A stretch of 64,000 bases of DNA from contig CAKTEE010000009.1 in assembly GCA_934546985.1 (NCBI GenBank), positions 8,763 to 72,762 of the forward strand, in the 5' to 3' direction. Both the position numbers and the translations under genes were made by a program. Positions 1 to 6,846 of the stretch are shown here, piece by piece (the first letter of the stretch is position 1; every line of letters starts with the position of its first letter). Origin of the DNA: an uncultured Eubacteriales bacterium. Lineage in GTDB: Bacteria > Bacillota > Clostridia > Oscillospirales > Acutalibacteraceae. Below the pieces are notes generated by a model. The model was not told where the DNA came from. It did not search any database and saw only the letters and a program-made list of their open reading frames with translations.

Positions 1-2
1 GG

Positions 3-731
3 CTGGCCATTTACGGCGGTATTATCGGTGCATTTTTATGCGGCTGGCTTATGTGCAAATGGCGCAAGATTAACGTGCTCGACATGTTTGATGTCGGCGC
101 ACTCGGATTCCTGATTGGTCAAAGTATCGGCCGCTGGGGCAATTTCTTTAATCAGGAAGCTTACGGCACAACGACCAATCTTCCCTGGGCCATGAAAAGC
201 GATAAAATCTGGAACGAACTGACGCTGCAAAGCCAACGCCTTGAATCGCAGGGTATTCATATTGATTTAGACGCATTAGGCGTGCACCCTACTTTCCTAT
301 ACGAATCTCTATGGTGTCTGCTTGGCTTCTTCCTGCTGCATTACATAAGCAAAAAATACCGAAAATTCAGCGGCCAGATTGTGCTGATGTACGGCGTATG
401 GTATGGCGTTGAGCGCTTCTTTGTAGAAGGGCTGCGTACGGACAGCCTGTATATCGGCGGCACTGTACTGCGCGCTTCCCAGCTGCTTTCCCTTGTTATC
501 GTCATCGCGTGCGTTATCATGCTTTTGGTTATGTTCCGCCGCGCGAAAGAAAAGGACAGGAAAAAGGAATATATCCCCGTTATGGCGGCTGAAAATGAAG
601 CGAACAATACGCCGGAAACCTCTGTGGTAATGACAGAAAACAAAACCTCTGAACAAACAGAAGCAGAGGCACATACTCCGGCAAAAAGCAATGATGAAGA
701 TGATAAAAATACAGAAAACAAGAAAGATTGA
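3..731 (+). CDS. lgt: Prolipoprotein diacylglyceryl transferase, 5'-truncated by window edge
   Basis: Lgt transfers diacylglycerol from phosphatidylglycerol to the lipobox cysteine of prolipoproteins in the cytoplasmic membrane. The frame is open from base 3 and enters with the family's LAIYGGIIGAF stretch, so the N-terminus lies outside the window. The Lgt signature GRWGNFFNQEAYG is complete, followed by HPTFLYESLWCLLGF, a YG-WYG-ERFFVEGLRTDSLY block and a last membrane helix near the end. After that helix comes a hydrophilic tail of about 60 residues rich in Glu, Asn, Thr and Lys, longer than in most Lgt proteins I know. folD starts 13 bases downstream on the same strand, so the two are probably co-transcribed. 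Identity is secure; the role of the tail is unknown. Confidence 0.95.
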   Translation: MAIYGGIIGAFLCGWLMCKWRKINVLDMFDVGALGFLIGQSIGRWGNFFNQEAYGTTTNLPWAMKSDKIWNELTLQSQRLESQGIHIDLDALGVHPTFLYESLWCLLGFFLLHYISKKYRKFSGQIVLMYGVWYGVERFFVEGLRTDSLYIGGTVLRASQLLSLVIVIACVIMLLVMFRRAKEKDRKKEYIPVMAAENEANNTPETSVVMTENKTSEQTEAEAHTPAKSNDEDDKNTENKKD

Positions 732-744
732 GGGATGATACATT

Positions 745-1602
745 ATGGCAAAACTAATTGACGGCAAAGCAGTTTCTTCCGCAGTGCGGGAACGGGTAAA
801 AACACAGGCGGCGGAACTCACAGCAAAAGGCATCCAACCCGGTTTGGCTGTTATTATCGTTGGGGATGACCCCGCTTCCCGCGTATATGTAAACAACAAG
901 AAAAAAGCTTGTGCAGAAACCGGCATTTACTCTGAAGAGCATGCTCTCCCCGCAGACACAACGCAGGACGAAATTCTCGCGTTGGTCAAAAGCCTGAACG
1001 GTCGCAGTGATATTAACGGCATTCTCTGTCAGCTGCCGCTGCCAAAGCATTTGGATGAAAAAGCAGTGATTGAAGCAATTGACCCCAAAAAGGATGTGGA
1101 CGCGTTCCATCCTTCTAACGTAGGGCGTATTATGATTGGCGATTATCATTTCCTTCCCTGCACCCCTGCAGGTGTTATGGAACTGCTTGCCAGTGCAAAT
1201 ATTGACGTCTGCGGAAAAAACTGCGTTATCATTGGGCGCAGTAATATTGTAGGCAAGCCAATGAGTATGCTTTTACTGCACAAAAACGGCACCGTTACCA
1301 TTTGCCACTCTAAAACAAAAAATCTTTCGGAAATTACCCGTCAGGCGGATATTCTGGTTGCGGCTGTCGGCATTGCAAAATTTGTGAAAGCAGATATGGT
1401 AAAACCCGGTGCAGTTGTTATTGACGTTGGTATGAACCGCGACGAAAACGGCAAACTCTGCGGCGACGTTGATTTTGCACAAGTGGAACCGCTCGCAGAA
1501 TATATCACCCCCGTACCCGGCGGCGTTGGCCCTATGACCATTGCTATGCTGATGCAGAACACCATTATGGCGGCTAAACTGCAAAACGGATTGGTAAAAT
1601 AA
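745..1602 (+). CDS. folD: Bifunctional methylenetetrahydrofolate dehydrogenase / methenyltetrahydrofolate cyclohydrolase
   Basis: FolD interconverts 5,10-methylene-, 5,10-methenyl- and 10-formyl-tetrahydrofolate in the cytosol, using NADP. At 285 residues it has the usual length. Visible signatures are the catalytic Tyr/Lys segment YVNNKKKACAETGI, the PLPKHLDE and DPKKDVDAFHPSNVGR blocks, PCTPAGVMELL, the Rossmann-fold motif GRSNIVGKPMSMLL and the C-terminal PGGVGPMTIAMLMQNT. It follows lgt by 13 bases and ends at a clear intrinsic terminator. The ATG is preceded by GAGGGATGA, a modest ribosome site. Nothing looks broken. Confidence 0.97.
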   Translation: MAKLIDGKAVSSAVRERVKTQAAELTAKGIQPGLAVIIVGDDPASRVYVNNKKKACAETGIYSEEHALPADTTQDEILALVKSLNGRSDINGILCQLPLPKHLDEKAVIEAIDPKKDVDAFHPSNVGRIMIGDYHFLPCTPAGVMELLASANIDVCGKNCVIIGRSNIVGKPMSMLLLHKNGTVTICHSKTKNLSEITRQADILVAAVGIAKFVKADMVKPGAVVIDVGMNRDENGKLCGDVDFAQVEPLAEYITPVPGGVGPMTIAMLMQNTIMAAKLQNGLVK

Positions 1603-1626
1603 GAAAAACGATCGTTAGAATCATTG

Positions 1627-1660
1627 GCGGGCTTGCATCAACAGCCCGCTTTTTTATTTT
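1627..1660 (+). terminator. Intrinsic terminator after folD
   Basis: A 7-bp stem GCGGGCT/AGCCCGC with a 9-base loop is followed by a run of T. It closes the lgt-folD transcript. Confidence 0.85.
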
Positions 1661-1815
1661 CCGTAAAATCATGTTATGATACAAACTGATTCTATAGTAA
1701 CTTAGCCCCTTTCAGATATTTAACAGTTTCCCATTGTGTTGCCTGATAATCTATCCCGTTTTAGGAAAAATTGATATACTTTTATCAAATTTTTGTTATT
1801 TGGACATGCGGAGTC

Positions 1816-1844
1816 TTGCACAATGGGCGGCATTTGGGTATAAT
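1816..1844 (+). promoter_or_regulatory. Sigma-A-type promoter of the scaffold/GGGtGRT operon
   Basis: TTGCAC at 1816-1821, 17-bp spacer, TATAAT at 1839-1844. The first start codon lies about 60 bases downstream at 1906. Confidence 0.75.
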
Positions 1845-1905
1845 GGTTACTGGCGCAATTTATGAATTTTAGTGTTTGGCAAAACAAACCGAAAGGAGTA
1901 CGAAT

Positions 1906-2598
1906 ATGAATTATTCCCATGAAGTGACAAATATGTGTGTTGTCGCCAAAGGCCCTCATCATGGCCCTGCTCCGATTCCCGAAGAGGGAAAGTGGGTAAA
2001 AGCCTATGAAATTTCCGATATTTCCGGTCTGACCCACGGCGTGGGCTGGTGCGCTCCTCAGCAGGGTACCTGCAAACTGACACTTAATATTAAGAACGGT
2101 ATTGTTGAAGAGGCATTGGTTGAAACCGTCGGCTGTTCCGGTATGACCCATTCCGCTGCTATGGCTGCTGAAGTACTGCCAGGTAAAACCCTTCTGGAAT
2201 GTCTGAACACCGACCTCGTATGTGATGCAATTAACGTTGCTATGCGCGAACTGTTCCTGCAAATCGTATATGGCCGTTCCCAGTCCGCATTCTCTGAAGA
2301 CGGCCTGCCTGTAGGCGCCGGTCTGGAAGATTTAGGCAAAGGCCTGCGTTCCCAGGTTGGCACCATGTTCAGCACCAAGGATAAGGGCGTCCGTTACATG
2401 GAAATGGCGGAAGGCTATGTTACCCGTATGGCGCTGGATGAAAACAATGAGGTCATTGGCTATGAATTTGTCCGCGTGGGCAAAATGCTCGAAGATATTC
2501 GTCACGGCGTATCTCCTGACGAAGCATATAAGAAGAACACCGGCAACTACGGTCGTTTTGCTGACGCTGCAAAATATATCGACCCTCGTGAAGAATAA
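1906..2598 (+). CDS. NifU-like iron-sulfur cluster scaffold family protein (partner of GGGtGRT protein)
   Basis: Family knowledge: this 230-residue protein type is annotated as an iron-sulfur cluster assembly scaffold and occurs beside GGGtGRT proteins in anaerobes; its precise client is not established. Three cysteines stand out, in GWCAPQQGTCKLTLN and ETVGCSGMTHSA, plus a later LVCDAIN; they are candidate cluster ligands. I place the start at 1906 because GAAAGGAG sits 7 bases upstream; an in-frame ATG at 1876 has no ribosome site. The gene follows a good promoter and is 30 bases ahead of the GGGtGRT gene. No cysteine desulfurase or other suf/isc gene is nearby, so the pair may serve a dedicated client. 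Confidence 0.85.
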   Translation: MNYSHEVTNMCVVAKGPHHGPAPIPEEGKWVKAYEISDISGLTHGVGWCAPQQGTCKLTLNIKNGIVEEALVETVGCSGMTHSAAMAAEVLPGKTLLECLNTDLVCDAINVAMRELFLQIVYGRSQSAFSEDGLPVGAGLEDLGKGLRSQVGTMFSTKDKGVRYMEMAEGYVTRMALDENNEVIGYEFVRVGKMLEDIRHGVSPDEAYKKNTGNYGRFADAAKYIDPREE

Positions 2599-2628
2599 GA
2601 CCATACGAAAAAAAGGAGGACATGCTAT

Positions 2629-3639
2629 ATGGCTAACGATGTAAAGTTTGAAGGCAAAGAAAGAAGAATGGCCAAAATAGAAAAGTGTCTCGCTGAGTAT
2701 GGCCTTGCCAGTCTCGAAGACGCTCGTGATTTGTGCCTGAATAAGGGAATCGATGTAGAATCCATCGTAAAGGGCGTACAGCCCATCGCATTTGAAAACG
2801 CCGTTTGGGCTTATACCCTCGGTGTTGCTGTTGCCTTAAAGGAAAATGTTACCAATGCTGCTGATGCGGCGGCGGCTATCGGCAAAGGGTTGCAGGCATT
2901 CTGTATCCCTGGTTCCGTTGCAGAACAGCGCAATGTAGGCCTTGGTCATGGTAATCTCGGTGCAATGCTCCTCAAGGAAGAAACAAAATGTTTTGCATTC
3001 CTTGCAGGCCATGAATCCTTTGCCGCTGCGGAAGGTGCAATCGGTATTGCACGTACTGCAAACAAAGTCCGTAAGGAACCTCTGCGCGTTATCCTTAACG
3101 GTCTTGGTAAAGACGCCGCTTATATCATCTCCAGAATCAACGGCTTTACTTATGTAAAGACAGATTATGATTTCTATACCGGCGAACTGAAAGTGCTGGA
3201 AACCAAAGCATTCTCTGACGGTGAAAAAGCCAAGGTAAAATGCTACGGTGCAAACGATGTACTGGAAGGCGTTGCTATTATGAAAGCAGAGGGCGTTGAT
3301 GTTTCCATTACCGGTAACTCTACCAACCCGACCCGTTTCCAGCACCTTGTTGCAGGTACCTATAAAAAATGGGCAATGGAAAATGATGTGAAGTATTTCT
3401 CCGTTGCATCCGGCGGCGGAACCGGACGTACTCTGCACCCGGACAACGTTGCAGCCGGTCCTGCTTCTTACGGTTTGACCGACTCCATGGGCCGTATGCA
3501 CGGTGATGCTCAGTTTGCAGGCTCTTCTTCCGTTCCGGCTCACGTAGAAATGATGGGCTTGATCGGTATGGGCAACAACCCGATGGTTGGCGCTACTGTT
3601 GCCTGCGCTGTTGCAGTTCAGGAGTCTCTCAGCAAGTAA
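2629..3639 (+). CDS. GGGtGRT family protein
   Basis: The family is named for the motif visible here as SGGGTGRTLHPDN, in a 336-residue cytosolic protein. Its biochemical role is not established; known genomes pair it with the NifU-like protein, as here. Other conserved-looking stretches are RNVGLGHGNLGAMLL, FAFLAGHESFAAAEGAIG, ITGNSTNPTRFQHLVAGTYK and the C-terminal PVGATVACA-like region GNNPMVGATVACAVAV. The gly-rich and TGNSTNP loops suggest binding of a nucleotide or phosphate, which is inference. The start has AAAGGAGG 8 bases upstream. A strong terminator follows, so the operon is just these two genes. Confidence 0.88.
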   Translation: MANDVKFEGKERRMAKIEKCLAEYGLASLEDARDLCLNKGIDVESIVKGVQPIAFENAVWAYTLGVAVALKENVTNAADAAAAIGKGLQAFCIPGSVAEQRNVGLGHGNLGAMLLKEETKCFAFLAGHESFAAAEGAIGIARTANKVRKEPLRVILNGLGKDAAYIISRINGFTYVKTDYDFYTGELKVLETKAFSDGEKAKVKCYGANDVLEGVAIMKAEGVDVSITGNSTNPTRFQHLVAGTYKKWAMENDVKYFSVASGGGTGRTLHPDNVAAGPASYGLTDSMGRMHGDAQFAGSSSVPAHVEMMGLIGMGNNPMVGATVACAVAVQESLSK

Positions 3640-3663
3640 TCTCTGTGATAAGTTATCAGATAC

Positions 3664-3702
3664 AAAAAGCTTTCGGGATTTAAAATCCTGAAAGCTTTTT
3701 TG
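3664..3702 (+). terminator. Intrinsic terminator after GGGtGRT gene
   Basis: AAAAAGCTTTCGGGATT pairs with AATCCTGAAAGCTTTTTT around a short TAAA loop; long stem plus T run. Confidence 0.88.
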
Positions 3703-4289
3703 TTATATAAAAGAAATAAAATAGAAAACTCTTATTTTTCTGCATGAAATCACGTATCAGAAAACCATTTCAAAAATTAAAAAATAAATGTCATGCGAAA
3801 GTACAGATATTTATTCTTCACCATCTGTGTCTTGCCTTTCTTACAAATATTTGTAGGATTACCGCTTGTAACTTTAATCATTGTATGCTTATATGCAACT
3901 ATGATTACTTTTTCAATTTTTTGTTGCTTTACTGTATATAATAAAATAAAAGTAGAAGAAAGCTTTAAATATCGCTCATTTTTAATCGTGATTGTCTAAC
4001 AGTTTTTATACTCAAAAAATAATTTGACATTTCTATGAGTTTCATTTATATTTATTTCAAGTAAAGTATAAGGAAGTGCCTTTTCGGATATTGTTCACTT
4101 TGTATATTGAGAAAAGCAATCCTGTATTGCTTTTTATTGGTGGTACAATTTTATTGATATAGAATTGTTCAAGACTGCATTATTTTTAACATTGCAGTTG
4201 AGATACCACAATTTGTTGCATCAGTTCGCTGTATTTACAACATGTTTCCATTTGAGAATTGAATCACAAACAGAAGGGAAAGAAAATCA
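3703..4289. other. AT-rich intergenic stretch with no convincing gene
   Basis: About 590 bases, strongly AT-rich. It contains one weak small open frame (3793-3999, listed separately) and no recognisable RNA gene. AGAAGGGAAAG at 4272-4282 is the likely ribosome site for the methyltransferase that follows. Confidence 0.5.
3793..3999 (+). CDS. Possible small hydrophobic protein, doubtful
   Basis: A 68-codon frame encodes a very hydrophobic peptide that could form two membrane helices (FFTICVLPFLQIFVG and a following LVTLIIVCLYATMITFSIF stretch), then a short charged segment. There is no ribosome site ahead of the ATG and the DNA is AT-rich, which favours hydrophobic chance frames. It may be a remnant or noise. 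Confidence 0.2.
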   Translation: MRKYRYLFFTICVLPFLQIFVGLPLVTLIIVCLYATMITFSIFCCFTVYNKIKVEESFKYRSFLIVIV

Positions 4290-5006
4290 TTGAAATATAC
4301 TTTATCTGAAAAATATGAAAAAAAATTTATCAAAGAAAACATTATGGGCCCAAATCCCATAAAATTAGCGGAGGAACTTTTGGTTTTATCCCCTTTGCGC
4401 AGGAATTCTATTGTTTTAGATCTCGGATGCGGGTGCGGCGTTACCTCTGTCTTTTTGGCAAAAGAATACGGTGTTCGAGTTGTTGCGGCTGATTTATGGG
4501 TTGACCCTGAAGATAACCGCAAACGTTTTTATCAAATGAATTTTGGAGAACGTCAAATCGTTCCCATCAAAGCAGATGCTCATCAATTAAATTTTCCAAA
4601 AGAATATTTTGACGCAGTAGTCAGTATAGATTCCTATCACTATTTTGGCCTTGATAAATGGTATCTTGACAAAAAACTGCTGCCATTTGTAAAACACGGC
4701 GGTTACTTGTTCATTGCTGTACCGGGCTTAAAAAAAGATATCCATGATAATATCCCTCCGGAAATGCTTCTCTCTTGGTCGGCTGAGGATTTAAGTACAC
4801 TCCACGATATTCGCTATTGGAAAAATATTTTGTCATCATCCTTTGACGCTGAAATTATCTCAATTTGCGAAATGGGAAGCTTTGACGAATGCTGGAATGA
4901 CTGGCTGGAATGTGATAATGAATATGCCGTCAATGACCGAAAAGCTATGGAAGCCGGTGCGGGTAAATATATGAATTTCATCGGTATCATCCTGCGCCGT
5001 AAATAA
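4290..5006 (+). CDS. Class I SAM-dependent methyltransferase
   Basis: A 238-residue cytosolic methyltransferase. The SAM-binding motif I is VLDLGCGCGVTSVFLA, with an acidic end of strand 2 at VVAADLW, then DAVVSIDSYHYF as the motif IV region and GGYLFIAVPG as the following strand. The substrate cannot be read; small-molecule methyltransferases of this kind often act on metabolites. I use the TTG at 4290 as start, with AGAAGGGA about ten bases upstream; the next ATG would remove the first helix. It is a single-gene unit whose downstream flank was invaded by the IS200-type element. Confidence 0.8.
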   Translation: MKYTLSEKYEKKFIKENIMGPNPIKLAEELLVLSPLRRNSIVLDLGCGCGVTSVFLAKEYGVRVVAADLWVDPEDNRKRFYQMNFGERQIVPIKADAHQLNFPKEYFDAVVSIDSYHYFGLDKWYLDKKLLPFVKHGGYLFIAVPGLKKDIHDNIPPEMLLSWSAEDLSTLHDIRYWKNILSSSFDAEIISICEMGSFDECWNDWLECDNEYAVNDRKAMEAGAGKYMNFIGIILRRK

Positions 5007-5021
5007 CTCTCTGTTGAATCA

Positions 5022-5712
5022 TAACCACCCGTGAAACGGGTGATTTGCACTAGGGCTATAAGCCCATGTTACCGACCCGCGTCTCAAGGCGCGGGCTTTC
5101 TCTTTGTTCAAGCCTTAGAGTCTATGCCTCTTTGGCCACCCCTAAAGGGGTTAACTAAATGGGTCTGCGTATTCTTTTACACTTAACTTATCTAACGCAA
5201 TATCCGCTTTTTCTTGGTCTTGGATATATTTCTTTATTGTGCTCTCATTTAAACCTACTGTTGAAACATAATATCCTTCTGCCCAAAAGTGGCGGTTGCC
5301 AAATTTATACTTTAAATTTGTATGTTTATCGAACATCATCATTGCGCTTTTACCTTTCAGATATCCCATAAAACTCGCCATACTCGTTTTAGGCGGTATA
5401 CTTAGCAAAAGATGTACATGATCCGGCATCATACATCCCTCTATAATCTCTACTCCTTTGTATTTGCACAATGTCTTTATAATCTCCTGTAAATCCTTTC
5501 GGGTTTGATTATATATTATTTTCCTGCGATATTTCGGAACAATTACGATGTGGTACTTGCATAACCTTTTTTTGTGTGATAAACTATTTGTGCTATTTGC
5601 CATTAAAATTCTCCTTTCGTAGTTCTCTAAGACTTGAACAACCTTATTGTACTACTTTAGAGAATTTTTTTGTATAACTTCCAATGCGCACCCGCATAGC
5701 GGGTGGTTCTTT
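5022..5712 (-). mobile_element. IS200/IS605-family element with tnpA only
   Basis: The unit has a single HUH transposase gene on the minus strand. Both ends carry small hairpins starting CACCCG: 5026-5042 (CACCCGT/ACGGGTG) beyond the tnpA stop, and 5689-5705 (CACCCGC/GCGGGTG) upstream of the tnpA start. Such terminal hairpins are what the TnpA dimer recognises in this family, which has no inverted repeats or target duplication. Between tnpA and its downstream end are further hairpins near 5052-5066, 5073-5096 and 5138-5156. No tnpB is present. Exact boundaries are uncertain by about ten bases. Confidence 0.8.
5151..5603 (-). CDS. tnpA: IS200-type Y1 transposase
   Basis: A 150-residue single-strand DNA transposase. 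The HUH metal site is PDHVHLLLSI near residue 62, and the nucleophilic tyrosine lies in the YYVSTVGLNESTIKKYI segment near residue 110-125. Length matches IS200 TnpA. The ATG at 5603 has AAAGGAG upstream. The reading frame is intact, so the element could still be active. Confidence 0.93.
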   Translation of the reverse strand: MANSTNSLSHKKRLCKYHIVIVPKYRRKIIYNQTRKDLQEIIKTLCKYKGVEIIEGCMMPDHVHLLLSIPPKTSMASFMGYLKGKSAMMMFDKHTNLKYKFGNRHFWAEGYYVSTVGLNESTIKKYIQDQEKADIALDKLSVKEYADPFS

Positions 5713-5730
5713 GTTTCGGACATTCCGTCC

Positions 5731-5832
5731 TCAACCGGCTAAAGCCATAACAAAAACGGCGGTCATAACAACCGCCGTAAAAATGAGCAATAAAATAACG
5801 GAAGAAAGTGAAACCCTGTATTTATTTTTCAT
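5731..5832 (-). CDS. Small single-helix membrane peptide, 33 aa
   Basis: A 33-codon frame begins with ATG at 5832, with GGGAG 8 bases upstream on the minus strand. The peptide has a basic N-terminus (MKNKYR) and then one hydrophobic helix (SSVILLLIFTAVVMTAVFVM) ending in Leu-Ala-Gly. It follows the 5860-6198 gene on the same strand by 27 bases. A terminator hairpin (5756-5778) lies inside the second half of the frame, so the coding end and the terminator share the same bases. No family recognised. The alternative is that the frame is a by-product of terminator sequence, but the ribosome site and basic-then-hydrophobic layout argue for a real gene. Confidence 0.5.
   Translation of the reverse strand: MKNKYRVSLSSVILLLIFTAVVMTAVFVMALAG
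5752..5783 (-). terminator. Terminator overlapping the 33-codon gene
   Basis: ACGGCGGT/ACCGCCGT stem with a 7-base loop and A/T runs on both sides, so it could act in either direction. Confidence 0.7.
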
Positions 5833-5859
5833 ATGGTTACTCCCATTTTGTTTGAAAAA

Positions 5860-6198
5860 TTAATATGAACCATAAAAATCCTTGGCAATAGTAGAACTCG
5901 GTAAATTTAAAGAACGATCCCATACGAATTTAGATTTTACTGTTGAAGGATAGTAACTTTTCACTTTACCAGTGTCAGCTAAAATAATTCCAAAGAAAAT
6001 ACTATCAACTCTGGCACGCAGATAGTATCGTTCTACATGGTCATAACTATCCCAGCTTTGTTTAAAAACTTCTGTTCCCCTGATTTGTGTTTGAGAGCCC
6101 GATTTAAAATACTCCCTGCCAACTGCACCACAAGTGGCTACGCAACCAATAACAAGCGTTATTGCTATAAGTACTGATAAAATTACTTTACGCTTCAT
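5860..6198 (-). CDS. Hypothetical secreted or membrane-anchored small protein
   Basis: 112 residues with an N-terminal signal-like segment (MKRKVILSVLIAITLVIGC) followed by a soluble domain of about 85 residues rich in Tyr and Ser. The cysteines at the end of the helix (IGCVATCG) could be a loosely matching lipobox, but this is not a textbook one. The start has CAGGTGA upstream. Family not recognised. It heads a leftward pair with the 33-codon gene. Confidence 0.6.
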   Translation of the reverse strand: MKRKVILSVLIAITLVIGCVATCGAVGREYFKSGSQTQIRGTEVFKQSWDSYDHVERYYLRARVDSIFFGIILADTGKVKSYYPSTVKSKFVWDRSLNLPSSTIAKDFYGSY

Positions 6199-6356
6199 TA
6201 TTTCACCTGCCAGTACAGGTCACTTTCTTGTGCCGATTTTAAACTGGCGTGCAAATTATATCACACAAAAAAATATATTGTCAACATTACTTGATAAATT
6301 TTTTTCTCAATCCATATTCTATAAATAATTAACAATACTTTATTATTTTACTGACC

Positions 6357-6389
6357 CAAATAAAACGGCAAGCTGTTTCAGCCGCCGTT
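6357..6389 (-). terminator. Terminator overlapping the end of a small membrane gene
   Basis: On the minus strand AACGGC, inner GCTG-AAA-CAGC, GCCGTT then TTATTT. The left arm lies within the last codons of the 6378-6575 gene. Confidence 0.6.
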
Positions 6390-6575
6390 CAGGAACCTGA
6401 TTCTTATGTTCTGTTTTTGCTCAACCATTCTGCTGTTCACTGTATTTATCCTGAAATCATTCCCAAATATTTTCCGCCTGATACGTCCTGCGCTTACCTG
6501 ATCAGACAACACTGCGATACTTAAAAATATCGTCCCAACACATAATATTACCAACAGCCCTCTCATAAAATTCAC
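6378..6575 (-). CDS. Small membrane-anchored hypothetical protein, GTG start
   Basis: 65 residues: one N-terminal membrane helix (GLLVILCVGTIFLSIAVL) then a basic soluble tail with many Arg and Asn. I choose the GTG at 6575 because CAGGGAG sits 7 bases upstream; a longer TTG-started version has no ribosome site. The last codons form the left arm of a terminator, as in the 33-codon gene nearby. No family recognised. Confidence 0.5.
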   Translation of the reverse strand: MNFMRGLLVILCVGTIFLSIAVLSDQVSAGRIRRKIFGNDFRINTVNSRMVEQKQNIRIRFLNGG

Positions 6576-6751
6576 AATACCACTCCCTGACAAAAATTCT
6601 TTTTATAAATTCACATAAAGCAATTTTGTGTGAATTATATTACAGCAGCATTGATGTGTAAATTTTTTTCAATAAAATATCCGCACAAAGAATAAACGTG
6701 CAGAATTGCTCAACTCTTTTTCCTATGATTGCACAAAACCGCAGGGTTTGA

Positions 6752-6780
6752 TTGTATTTTTATCCAAACCATGCTATACT
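6752..6780 (+). promoter_or_regulatory. Promoter of the ABC-F gene
   Basis: TTGTAT at 6752-6757, 17-bp spacer, TATACT at 6775-6780; start codon 66 bases downstream. Confidence 0.6.
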
Positions 6781-6846
6781 ATGCTTTATGTGGAAAGCCC
6801 ATGCTTTCTTTATAATATGGAAGTTTTATGGATAAGGAGAATCATT

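Noticed and set aside
1720..2604. Long minus-strand frames opposite the scaffold gene
   Set aside because: Shadow frames with Cys/His-rich, implausible translations opposite a clear gene.
5026..5156. Chain of hairpins downstream of tnpA as a possible guide RNA (omega RNA)
   Set aside because: There is no tnpB or iscB in the element; the hairpins are explained as IS200-type end structures.
6706..6846. Longer N-terminus for the ABC-F protein
   Set aside because: The extension has no ribosome site, covers the promoter, and the family begins at the ATG at 6847.
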